The notes under the pieces were generated by a model. That model was not told the origin of the DNA and did no database searches. It was given only the letters and a program-made list of their open reading frames with translations. The position numbers were made by a program, and so were the translations under genes. Positions 45,601-57,119 of a stretch of 64,000 nucleotides of DNA are shown here, piece by piece (positions within the stretch are counted from its first letter, which is position 1; every line of letters begins with the position of its first letter). This DNA comes from Arabidopsis thaliana (Eukaryota; Streptophyta; Magnoliopsida; Brassicales; Brassicaceae): assembly GCF_000001735.4 (NCBI RefSeq), contig NC_003076.8:620001-684000 (forward strand). The letters are read 5' to 3'.

Positions 45601-48600
45601 AACTCATTTGCGGCTATTCCAAATGGGCGTTGCACTAGTTATCCATGCCTAAAAGTTCGTTTTCTGAAAGCAGAGGGGGAGACTTCTTTGCGTGATTACT
45701 CCCAAGACTTTGTCACTGTTGACCCACTTTGCTATTTGGATGCTGTCGATCAATACTTGTGGCCTAAAGTTAATATAGAACCTATAGATTCTGTGGAAGC
45801 AAAAGATCAAGCTATAGAATGTCAATCTTCTCAATTGCAGTCAACTTCGATATCTTGTCAAGCTGAAAGCTCAAGTCCTATGGAGATTGACAGTGAGTCT
45901 TCTGATGCGTCTCAGTTGCAGGTAATTTCTAAAATGACTTAATTTTTAGTCGTGTGGAAGTAGTATGTGCAACCTTTCTTTTTATCGTCGATTAGGAGTG
46001 AATCAAACTTATCCTACATGAGTTCAGGGGAAGCAATTATGTACTAGAACTGAATCATCTTCAAATAGTGAAAGTTTTCAAGATGGAGTAAAAGTGATGG
46101 CTTTGTTTTTAAGCTGCGCATTAGGTAGTGTTTTGGTTGTTTAGTTGAGAAGAAGTTGTCTTCCTAGGTGTTTCTCCTTCTCTTCAAGCTTCTTGTTTTA
46201 GTTATTTTAGTAAATGAATCTTTTGTGTCTCTGGAAACTTTTTATTGTGTCAAGGGATCTCAAGTGGAAGATCAGACGCAACTTCCAGGACAACAGAATG
46301 CTTCCTCCTCTGAAACCTCCTCTGAAAAAGAGGATGCGGTACCTAGACTTTTGTTTCGTCTCGAAGGGCTTGAACTAGACCGTTCTTTGACAGTATATCA
46401 GGCGATTCTCTTGCACAAACTAAAATCAGAAAGTGAAGCAACCAACGATTCGAAGCTGAGTGGACCCCACAACATCACTTATGAAAGGTCTGCACAACTT
46501 GGGGATTCTCGTGAAAATCTGTTTCCACCTGGATCTATGGAAGATGATGAGTATCGCCCGTTCTTGTCCTATTTGTTTACTCATAGACTTGCTTTGCGCC
46601 TGAAGGGGTCAAGTCATCCTCCGTATGACATATTGTTTCTTCTTAAGAGTCTGGAGGGCATGAACAGATTTCTCTTTCACCTGATTTCTCTTGAACGGAT
46701 TAATGCTTTTGGTGAAGGTAGGCTAGAGAATTTGGATGATCTGAGGGTACAAGTTCGTCCTGTGCCACATTCTGAATTTGTTAGCAGTAAGCTTACAGAG
46801 AAGTTAGAGCAGCAGCTTCGTGATTCTTTTGCTGTGTCAACCTGCGGTCTGCCACCATGGTTTAATGATCTAATGGATTCATGTCCGTGTTTATTTAGTT
46901 TTGAAGCCAAGTCTAAATACTTCCGACTTGCAGCCTTTGGTTCACAGAAAATCCGTCATCATCCACAGCACCTTAGCAGTTCAAATGTTCATGGCGAAGC
47001 GCGCCCAGTGACTGGTAGTTTACCTCGTAAAAAGTTCTTAGCTTGCCGTGAAAACATTCTAGAGTCTGCTGCCAAAATGATGGAGTTATATGGAAACCAG
47101 AAGGTGGTCATTGAGGTTGAATACAGTGAAGAAGTCGGGACTGGTCTTGGGCCAACACTGGAGTTCTATACGCTTGTCAGTAGGGCATTTCAAAATCCCG
47201 ATCTTGGTATGTGGAGAAATGATTGTAGTTTTATTGTTGGAAAGCCAGTCGAACACTCGGGAGTTTTGGCATCTTCTTCAGGACTCTTTCCACGCCCTTG
47301 GTCAGGTACATCAACTACGTCAGATGTGCTGCAGAAATTTGTCCTCTTGGGGACAGTGGTAGCAAAGGCTTTACAAGATGGACGAGTCTTAGACCTTCCA
47401 CTTTCCAAAGCCTTCTACAAATTAATTCTCGGACAGGTAAATTGGTTTCTTCAAGTATCTCATTTACATTTCAATATTTCTTTCCGACTTTGTTTGAGTC
47501 TTACAGAGCAAGTTGTCTTTTAGGAGTTGAGTTCATTTGACATCCACTTCGTTGACCCTGAACTTTGTAAAACACTGGTGGAATTGCAAGCTCTGGTACG
47601 TAGGAAAAAGCTTTTCGCTGAAGCACATGGTGATTCCGGAGCAGCCAAGTGTGATTTAAGTTTCCATGGAACAAAGATTGAGGACCTTTGTCTTGAATTT
47701 GCATTGCCTGGCTACACGGATTATGATCTCGCTCCCTATTCTGCAAATGATATGGTACTTATTGTTTTAGTTTTGTGAATAAATCTATTTCTCAAGATAC
47801 TTGAACATGTAGATTTATACCTGCTTTACTCCTCTTTCTAGGTAAATTTGGATAACCTCGAGGAATATATCAAGGGTATTGTCAATGCCACAGTATGTAA
47901 TGGGATCCAAAAACAAGTGGAAGCATTTCGGTCTGGATTTAATCAGGTAAATTCTTTAGCTTTACTCTTACCAATAGATTTAACTATAGATTAAATCACT
48001 CCTTCTTTTATGCATCCTTCTTCAGGTTTTCTCTATTGAACATCTTCGGATATTCAACGAAGAGGAGCTGGAAACTATGCTGTGTGGAGAATGTGATCTC
48101 TTTAGTGTAAGTAAACCTTCAGATGGGACGTGTTGAGTACCCTTTTTCATCAGCTGAAAAAGGTGTTTTCCTTGCAGATGAATGAAGTCTTGGATCACAT
48201 CAAGTTTGATCATGGATATACTTCTAGCAGCCCACCAGTTGAATATGTTGGTCCTTTTAACTTTGAAAACATCTACTTTTCTTTCTGCATTATGTTGTTC
48301 TTTTTCACGGATAAACTAAAAGGTTCAATTGTTTTATATTCCAGTTATTGCAGATTCTGCATGAGTTTGATAGGGAGCAACAACGAGCCTTTTTGCAATT
48401 TGTAACAGGATCTCCCCGGTTACCTCATGGTGGTTTGGCGTCTCTCAGTCCCAAACTAACAATCGTCCGCAAGGTCCAGTGGACTGAAAAAACTTCTATT
48501 TTCTCACATTGAATGAAATGCTCTCTTCTCTTTTCTCATAGGCTTTTTCTTTTGTTGTGCAACAGCATGGTAGCGATTCTTCAGATACTGACCTCCCTAG

Positions 48601-48847
48601 TGTGATGACATGCGCCAATTATCTGAAGCTTCCTCCTTATTCATCCAAAGTGATATCTCTCTCGTGAATCTTTTGTTAACCGCCCTCTTACTACTCGTGG
48701 ATTTCTCTGATTAAATAGCCGGTCTCATGATCAATCTCACTGTGTTGTGTTTCTGTCTTTTTCCTGTCTGTGTGTTTGCAGGAGAAGATGAAGGAGAAGC
48801 TGATTTATGCCATAACGGAAGGTCAAGGTTCCTTCCATCTCTCTTAA
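42643..48847 (+). CDS. UPL4: HECT E3 ubiquitin-protein ligase UPL4
   Basis: Sixteen coding exons: 42643-43290, 43378-43488, 43614-43730, 43824-43982, 44067-44228, 44381-44530, 44624-44745, 44829-45921, 46255-47436, 47524-47754, 47842-47946, 48026-48106, 48178-48246, 48345-48473, 48566-48649 and 48782-48847, for 1502 aa. The acidic Ser-rich N-terminus is followed by armadillo repeats (about 110-650). The C-terminal HECT domain begins near [18 protein letters not shown] and ends with the TCANYLKLP motif carrying the thioester Cys1469. Known of the UPL3/UPL4 subfamily: proteasome-associated ligases in salicylic-acid responses, trichome endoreduplication and hormone signalling. All coding introns are GT-AG and most are phase 0. 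The start is the first ATG after the leader intron. Confidence 0.96.
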
Positions 48848-50206
48848 GTTAGGTTCTTGTAAAAAGTTAGCAGAAGCGGTAGTGGAAGAGAAGAGTGGAT
48901 TGTTAGAAGAGACGAAAGGAAGCTCTTCTTCTTCTTTTTAACATGGTTTTAAAAAGTTTTCTTCTTTTTTAGGATTTTGTACAAAAGAATAGCAATAAGT
49001 ATAAGTACTAGGAAAACAAAAGAAACTCTCTTTTTAAACTTATGGAAAAAGTTGTACATAAAGAAATTCCTAAACTGGTTTTAATATTATTGTATATTTG
49101 GGTACCCATAATAATTTGACAAAATCACACTGTCAAATCCGAAAATTATGTTGCGTCGCTCGTAATGGAAATGCACACTTCATTCTAATGAAATTCACAT
49201 TCTTATCAAAAAAGTAAAGAAGATAAGGAATTGATCGATGATGTTTCTTTTCACATGGCTCTTTCTTTTGTACCACACACAAATCCATCATGCCATTCAT
49301 ATTTCTACCTACACGTTCATTATGAGATTGCATGGTTGACTTGATCTTATTTACATACATGTTCCATTACTAGTTAGTTGCAAATGTCAATTGGGTATAA
49401 TAATAATAAATGATACTATCTTCACCTATCTACTTTTCATATATCAATATTTACTTCTTTTTTTGTCAACATCAATGTCACGTCGATATTTAAACCATTA
49501 TACCTACTGAAAATAATAAGGATTATATTTTTATTTTATAAGTAGGAGGAATGTCAGATCCATTATTTCATTCTTAATCAGTGTTATTCTACCTAACCTG
49601 TCAAATTTGTTGTAATAGCCAATAAAATATTCGAATTTGTATATATATACCATTACCTAACGATATAATAAGGATTATATTTTCTTTTTTATAAGTAGGA
49701 AGAATGACAGATCCATTATTAATCAGTGTTTGTTCTACGTAACCTGTCATATTAGTTGCGATACCCAATAAATATTCGAATTCGGATAATATACGTTGAT
49801 GTTTTGCGTTTTACGTGATGAGTTTGAACTACTACCATTAACAAGTAAAAATGGTTTGTGTGCGTGGCCGTAAGTAATTAATTGTTTTGCATTGTATCGG
49901 AGATTATTTCATTATATCATAATTAGCTTTTCCACAGTATATTTTCATTTTGTTAAATCAAATAAACCATATTTTTATGGTCTAACATATTACCGACATT
50001 TTTTTTTCTATCGAAACACATTTGTAGCTATATATATCGAGTTCGGTGTTTTACAATTTAAGATACATCAATAACACCATAAAAATTAACAACTTCACAA
50101 TCAATACCCAACAAACATTATAATAGTAGCGTAGTACATCTACATTAAAATTGATAACATTACTCAAAACATTATACAAACCATGCATGTCACTGATATT
50201 AATGAG
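48848..50206. other. UPL4 3' flank and gene-free DNA
   Basis: The UPL4 3' UTR covers the first 200-250 nt. The rest is AT-rich and contains an imperfect direct repeat (49513-49790). The right end is the 3' flank of the minus-strand BAHD gene. I see no further gene. Confidence 0.5.
49513..49790. repeat. Two imperfect direct repeats of about 127 bp
   Basis: Copy 1 (about 49513-49640) and copy 2 (about 49664-49790) share ATAATAAGGATTATATTTT, ATAAGTAGGA, CAGATCCATTATT, AATCAGTGTT, AACCTGTCA and ATATTCGAATT in the same order, separated by about 23 nt. No terminal inverted repeats are evident, so it looks like a local tandem duplication. Confidence 0.75.
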
Positions 50207-51454
50207 TTACTCTTTTGGCAGTGCAACAATAAATTTGGCTAGCGACTTGGCATCCCCAAAAGTAGATGGGAAAACAAATACTACCCCTTTTGAGACACAC
50301 CCAACCCAACATGAAGTAACTTCAAGTCTTTCCCCAAACGATAAACTCTTATCAAGTACTCCATCATTTGTCTCCTCTGAATCACGACCGCAATCGCAAC
50401 CCTTAATCACTTCATCACTCGAATGTATCTCTACCTTCGTACCATCACATCCAGTACTATTTTCGCCACTGCTTTGTTCCTTGATGAATAAGAAAACATC
50501 CCCACTCGTTCTTTTGCTAGTTACAATGCAGGCTGGTGATATTTTCAGGCATGTTTTGGCCCGAAAAGCAATAGGTTCGCCGCGGTCGAGAACCGAGGCT
50601 GACCTAAAAAATTCAGTGAGGAAATTACCAAAGTCTTGCTTGAGAGAAGGGAGGTGGAATACTGGTTTGAGTGTGGTTTGAGCTAAAGAGCTTTGGATTT
50701 GAGCCCATTTGGTTAAGAAACCTGTCTCAAGGAAGAGATCAGCTATTAGGATGCTGCAGCTTATCCCAATTGAGTACCCACCACTCTCAAAATTAGTCAC
50801 CTATTAACAAATATATAAAAAAAATCTCAATATTTATATATGTGAAGGAACATTTTTATTTTTTAGACCAAACCAAAAAAAAGAAACATTAATTGTAAGT
50901 CTGAGGATTTTAATTAAAATATATTATTAATTATAGTGTATATTAAAATTTGATAGATGACATAAATAATTGAGTTTGCAAATAACCTGAACATAGAACA
51001 ATGGAGAGTATTGAGGTTCATCTTCATCAATGTCTTTCCAGAAAACAGTCTCTGCTTCAGCTCTGCTTTTGTCTCTCTTCGCCATTTCAAGAAACTCCGG
51101 CAGACTCGCCGGAAACTTAGCCTCCACCATCCTCACACCACTATCATTGGCCACTAACTCCAAACCATCATTCCCCGCCGTCTTCCTCCTCCGTAGCCTA
51201 CCGGAAAGCATCGGCTGCTCCGTCAAGGCTCTCCCTAAAGATTCCTTGATCCACCCGGCGACTAACCACCCTCTCTCACCACCACTATCACCTGCTTCTT
51301 TGTAATACGTAACTATGTTAACCGTTCGCCGGAATATTCCTACTCCGACGGGATCTACGACGGATACGGAGCGGATTTCCCGGTGTTGCGTCACTTCCAC
51401 CGGCATGACAGTCTGTACTCCGGCGATCATTGACTTAGGGATTTTGGTTTCCAT
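50207..51454 (-). CDS. BAHD (HXXXD) acyltransferase-like protein, catalytic His missing
   Basis: Two exons, 51454-50987 and 50800-50207, encode 353 aa; typical BAHD enzymes have 430-460. The N-terminal half aligns with the family (VTYYKEA, LGRALTEQPMLSGRL, YSPLFYVQVTNFESGGYSIGIS). Where the motif HXXXDG should follow, the sequence is CSILIADL: the Asp remains (177) but the catalytic His is Ile173 and the Gly is Leu. The C-terminal DFGWG structural motif is also absent and the C-terminal part is short. This suggests a non-catalytic protein, as is known for CER2-like members that assist fatty-acid elongation. Whether this one does so is not known. The gene is otherwise intact (AT5G02890 by recall). 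Confidence 0.88.
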
Positions 51455-52895
51455 TTTGGTTCGAATTGTGAAATTGGCTTTAGACCGTCCTCTGCTATTT
51501 ATAGGAACTCAAGTTATTACACAACTTGCAAAACATAACTTTGTAATAAAAAAAAGTGGTGCAAATATCTAGCTAGTAGTATAAGAAATGTGCTTTAATG
51601 TTATAAATGAAACCCAACAGCGAATACAGATGTGAATAAACCTTGAATTAATTGATACTTTATTTTATCAATGCTTGTTCTCAATTTGCGTAAAAGGTTA
51701 ATATGGAGTCTTAATGATCATTGACTATTGAGACAAGCAAGAGTCAAGATTTGCGGTTGGGGTAATTAATGATTTGATTTATGAATTTTATCAAAACATA
51801 ACCTGCAATTAATGATTTGACCTATGTTACTACTTAGTAGCAGTGTACGTAGTTGTGGGTATTCACTCTTGTTTTGTTTGCATCTACAGTTTACTAGTTT
51901 AGCCGATACAAAAAAGGGGTCGAATTAATTACTGGCCATCCCTCAGATGGCATGTGCTTCATAGTTTTGAAAAGGACCAAACATATCCTATCAATATTGC
52001 ACAAAACAAGATAAATTAAACCATTTTGTAGTAGAATCAGAAATATAAATGTTTGATGAGGCCTCCGGGTAATGAAGAAATAACTTACCTTTCTTGTCTA
52101 GTAGTCCTTGAATTATGGCGAATGACTTGGCTCAAATCCATCAAGAACTAAAGCTCAAACCTGTAAGGCCATTGATAGCTTCAAACTTGTTGCAGACCTG
52201 ACGCATTCATGGTGCACATACTAGCTAGTGGTAGTCACACTCTTTACTTGGACAATTGTAAAAGTGGTTGAATTGGTTTCTTCGTTTTTGACCGCAAACA
52301 ATGTATCAATTTAATTTTTTCATAAATCAAAAACCGTGAAATAAATGATTGATGCATACAAAAAGCATATATATAAATCTGATACGATAAAGACAGGTAA
52401 ACATCTTAGTAATTTATGTATTAGTAAACAAACATTAATTATATCTAGCTAACAACTATATAATTTGAACCTTAATTATATTTTAGGTAATGTCTATAAT
52501 TAGTAGGTTGATTAGATGTTTTTAAGAACAAATCATAGTCTCTATCGTATCAATCAAAATGGTTAATATACATTCATTTTTATCAGAAAAGAGATGTTCA
52601 ACTTCCACCTATATACTATTTACATTATCGTGGGACTGTGCCGCCTAAATTTATATCTCATGAATTGAAACCCATGCATGATTTTGTGCATGAAGGGATA
52701 TCTATCTATCTAAATCGAATATATATTTTCACATAGATTTGTAAATGTCTATCTCAGAACTTTTAGCAATTCGTCGGTCTATGTATTTATTTGAGTAACA
52801 ACAATATAATTAGTTGGTACACTATTCAAAAATTCACGAAATTGTTTCTGATAACAAAAAAAAAAAGAAAAAAAATAACAGATCGAAAAAGAAGA
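51455..52895. other. Upstream region of the BAHD gene and AT-rich DNA
   Basis: The minus-strand BAHD gene starts at 51454, so the left part is its promoter; a TATA-like CTATTTATAGG lies at about 51494-51504. The rest is AT-rich with no gene recognised up to the F-box relic. Confidence 0.5.
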
Positions 52896-53603
52896 CATCA
52901 CTGAATCTGAAGATCTTTGGTGATAGATCGCTGTGTTTGGTTTAAGGGACCATTGCAGATTGTGGCGCCACATCTTCATTGTTTGAGTTTGAGAAACTCT
53001 CAAATACCATGTAGTTTAGTTGATTTCTCTTCTTTAACCGAAGCTAAACTCGACATATAGTTTGGTGGAGCTGAACCTTGAAGCCAGATTGTCTTCAAGA
53101 CATGGTGCTAAAGATGCTAGAAAAGTTGCAGAACGTACAGAACCTTACTATTGGGGAAGTCTTTCTTCAGATATGTTTAGCCATTCTTGCATTCTCTAAA
53201 GCCTATAGAGAACTCACTACTATGTTGCAGAGTCACTCGAGATTATGGTTGATGGATAAGTTTTCATCATTTAGGTGCTGCTTCAGTATTCACTATCTTT
53301 CTCTGTATATCTTTTGTTAGATTTTATGCCTTGCCGAGCTCAATGGTGTTCATTTTCCGACATTCAAGGTCAAATCATTGACTCTTAGATCAATGATCTT
53401 CCAATCTCTTCAACACTTGGATTAACGAAGCTAATGCCTGAGCTCATGTCTTTGTTTGTGGAATTTGTGCTCAGAACTGCATCTGGAGACAATAATTGTA
53501 CGCGTGGGAAGTGACCTTAATGAAACAAGGTTTAAAGAACTGCATCAGGTGGATTCAACACTTCCTCGCAGCAATAATGTCTCCATTGTGATATTAGATT
53601 AAG
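52896..53603 (+). pseudogene. F-box/FBD gene relic 1 (C-terminal half)
   Basis: The sequence follows the intact F-box gene at 57120 from its late exon 1 onward: GATTGTGGCGCCACATCTTC, CATGTAGTTTAGTTGAT, CTTCTTTAACCGAAGCT, TTGCAGAAC, CTTACTATTGGGG and CTTTCTTCAG. It continues with a LKVKSLTLR-like block near 53365 and an FBD-like end (ETIIVRVGS, then NNVSIVIL) near 53482-53602. Several frame breaks are present and the F-box half is missing. 53604-54059 holds only the upstream region of the P450 gene. Confidence 0.85.
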
Positions 53604-54059
53604 TTCATTGTATGCTTCATAGGGGGTTTAATAAATCTTGGATCACGTGGAATGTGTTTACATTGAATCACTGAGATAACCTCTTGGGAAAGTTGTCTAG
53701 CTAGATTCAGTTTTTGTAAGGAATTGGTCAATTTGTCATTTCTTGAGATGCTTTTGTATATGAATTGGTCATGTGTTTCCTTTGGTTTTCGTGAATTACT
53801 CTTAACTAATAGTCAAAGTATACATAATCGTTTACGGTCCAACCATTGCCCCCTTGTCTCTCTGTATGTGATAATGTGCATGTGTTCACATATAAAGTCT
53901 TCGAGATAAGAAATGGTCAGTTAAGGATATTGAAAGAAAAATCTACACATAATAATGATAAGTTAAAAAAAATAGCTACATGTATATAAATAAATCAAGT
54001 TGTTTGCGCACTCAAAGAAACCATCACAAGTGTGTGTGTGTATAAATCAAACTCTTCTA

Positions 54060-55569
54060 ATGGCTTCAATAAGCTTATTCGAAGCTTCCATAGCCATCTT
54101 TTGCTTTATCATCCTTCACTTCTTCCTTGGGAACTGGCCGGTTCTCGGGATGCTTCCGGGTCTGCTCTTGGAGTTCCATCGGATCTATGACTTCAGCGTG
54201 GAGGTTCTCGAGAACTCTGACTTGACATTTCCATTTAAAGGCCCATGGTTCACTGGTATGGATATGTTGTTCACTGTTGATCCAACTAATATTCATCATA
54301 TAATGAGCTCAAACTTCTCCAATTACACCAAAGGTCCCGATTTCAAACAAGTGTTTGATGTTTTTGGAGATGGGATACTCACAACAGACGATTCAGAGTT
54401 ATGGAAGAATCTGAAGAAAGCTTCTCTAGTGATGCTCAACCATCAAGGGTTTCAAAGTTTGTCAATGAGTACCACGAGAAGTGCTCAAGGATGGGCTTGT
54501 TCCTCTTTTCAATCATTTTGCAGAGAATGGAACGGTGGTGGACTTGCAAGATGTGTTCAAAAGGTTTATGTTTGATACGACTCTAGTGACAGTAACCGGT
54601 TCTGCTGATCCTAGATCTCTCTCCATTGAAATGCCAGAGGTTGAGTTCGCTAAAGCTCTCGATCATGTAGGAGAAGGGATTATGCATAGACATGTTAGAC
54701 CGAGACTCTTGTGGAAGTTGCAAAAATGTGTTGGATTTGGACAAGAGAAGAAGTTTTCAAAAGCTGACGCCACTTTAAATCAAGCGTGTGCAAAGTACAT
54801 ATTAGAAAAGAGAGAAGAGACAAGATCACAAGGTTTTGATTATCATTCCAACGGATCAGAAAGTGAGGATATATTGACATACCACATAAAGATAGATACA
54901 ACCAAGTACGAGCTGTTGAATCCGAGTGATGATAAGTTCCTCAGAGACACCATCTTAGCTTTCGTTCTAGCAGGAAGAGATACCACTGCTTCTGCCCTCA
55001 CTTGGTTTTTCTGGCTTTTGTTGGAAAACCCTCAAGTTGTCACTAAAATTCGCCAAGAGATCAACACAAGTAATGGTGGCCAAGAGAAGCCATCTTGTGA
55101 ACCTATGGAGTACTTGAATAACTTGGTATATTTACATGGCGCGTTGTATGAAGCAATGAGACTCTATCCACCGGTTCCATTCGAGCGAATGTCTCCTATA
55201 AAACCAGATGTGCTTCCAAGTGGGCACAAAGTTGACTCAAGTATGAAGATTTTGATCTTTATTTACGCGTTGGGGAGGATGAGAGCCGTATGGGGAGAAG
55301 ATGCATCAGAGTTTAAGCCAGAGAGATGGCTTTCAGAGACAACTAGCTTGAGACATGAGCCTTCTTTCAAGTTCTTAGCATTTAATGCAGGTCCAAGAAG
55401 TTGCATAGGTAAGCAACTAGCTATGACTCTAATGAAGATAGTGGTCGTGGAGATATTACAAAACTATGATATTAAGGTTGTCAAAGGGCAGAAGAAGATT
55501 GAACCAGCTCCTGGTCCTATTCTTCGCATGAAACATGGTCTTAGAGTTACACTTACTAAGAAGTGTTGA
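54060..55569 (+). CDS. CYP96A13: Cytochrome P450 CYP96A-type, frameshifted (CYP96A13)
   Basis: Two overlapping frames together cover one P450: 54060 to about 54480 (MASISLF to SMSTTRS) and about 54481-55569 (LKDGLVPLF to the C-terminus). The break near 54480 equals a 2-nt loss or 1-nt gain. A 67-nt GT-AG pseudo-intron (54457-54523) restores the frame and yields 480 aa, the length I remember for this locus, but it removes about 22 residues that family members keep. Motifs present: oxygen-binding AGRDTT, ExxR in EAMR, and the heme loop FNAGPRSCIG (Cys codon 55402). The N-terminal anchor runs straight into NWPVLGML; the usual basic hinge after the membrane helix is missing. CYP96A enzymes hydroxylate wax alkanes at the ER. 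CYP96A genes are usually intronless, so a decaying gene is the likelier reading. Confidence 0.85.
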
Positions 55570-57119
55570 TCGTTAAATTAAGAATAAAAATCATTTGAAA
55601 TCATATGTAGCCTAATTAAGAATGATTCTCTCTACCTTGGTTACAAGATTATACTGCTTATATTTGATTGATGATGTGATTTCCTCATCACAGCTCTTTT
55701 AATGTACGGAAGATTCCATACTTATCAACTGAGACTTTTATTTTTATGATTGGTGTGTGTATAATTTATCTGGTTATTAGAAAAAAAAAATCCATAAAGG
55801 ATGACATCAAAAAGGAGAAGATATGTTTGTTGGACTAAGTTTGTGCACTTTTTCTCTGTAGACATACCAAAAACAGAGCCACTCACTCAGTCACATCTCA
55901 CATGTCGCTTTCTGCATGTAATATGTCTCGTCAGATTTTCAGGGTCAAACGGTGTTTTTGTCTCGTTTTTAGTTTCACAGAGACCAAAAGATCAAAGAGA
56001 TATATGTGCTTGTACAGTTGGGATGTTTATACCATAATGCAACAGCTTCACATTAATTTGACACTTTCCCACACAACAATAATGTTAGTTTCTTGAACCC
56101 ATGTGAGTTTTGCAGTAGGTAGGCTATACTAGGAATAGCAGACTGAACAATAAAGGAACTAAGCAAGATATAGAATCTAACTAAAGAATGCAAAAAAACA
56201 GAGTGAATATTTACTGAAACACATAAGCCAAAGCAACAAAAACAAGATCAAGGTACCAAAGTTCCTCAGGCATATACATATAAAAAAAGATAAATATGTA
56301 ATGAAGAAAAAAAACAGTAATTCCTTTGTCTTTTGTGGATCTGTGAATTTGTTTTTCGTTGTATGGTCGAGCCAAATGGTTATGTTGGGCCTTAGCCTTT
56401 TTTTTTTTTTTGGGGGCAAACAAGACCTTGGACTTTATAATAGTTATTACTTCTTTGTTTACTATAGTTCTTTTTTTCGTAAATGGAAATTTATTAGTAA
56501 TATATTTCACCTATTAAAAAATTGTTTACTTGATTAATAGGAATTTTTTTTACAAAAATATATAACACAAACATCGAGAAGCCTAAACATATACATATCT
56601 TGATAATTTAATCTGCAATAATTTCTAAAATCTAATGATATACTATATATAATATTATTAGTATGTTTTACATCAGAATTTTTTGTCTTACTTAGTAGAA
56701 CAAAATTTAGATAAAAGAACACTTACGTAAAAAAAACATAATACTAGTCCTTTTGCATCAATATCATCAAATATATTATATAAATGATCGAAATATTATA
56801 TAAACAATCAATAAAAACAAACCTAGTCATATGAAAATATTACATTATAAAAAAAAAGTTATTTTTTATGTCAAAAAAATCATTCACTTCGTAATAGTCA
56901 AACAAAAATGACATCTGTTAAAAAGATAAAAAAAATGACACCTGTAACATGTTTTAAAAGTTACTTTCATTCGTTAGAAATTATTTTATCTTTTACTTCA
57001 TTTTTTTTTGGTCTTTATTCCCAGAAAAAAAAAATATTTATACAGAAAGACAGCGTCTCCGCGACGGTTGAAATCCCTAGCCACCACTCTCTGTCTGATT
57101 CTCCCCTCCCCGCCAAAAC
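55570..57119. other. AT-rich interval between P450 and F-box gene
   Basis: About 1.55 kb. The left part is the P450 3' flank; the rest has homopolymer A/T tracts and no gene or clear repeat ends. The last 60 nt is a CT-rich leader of the F-box gene. Confidence 0.5.
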
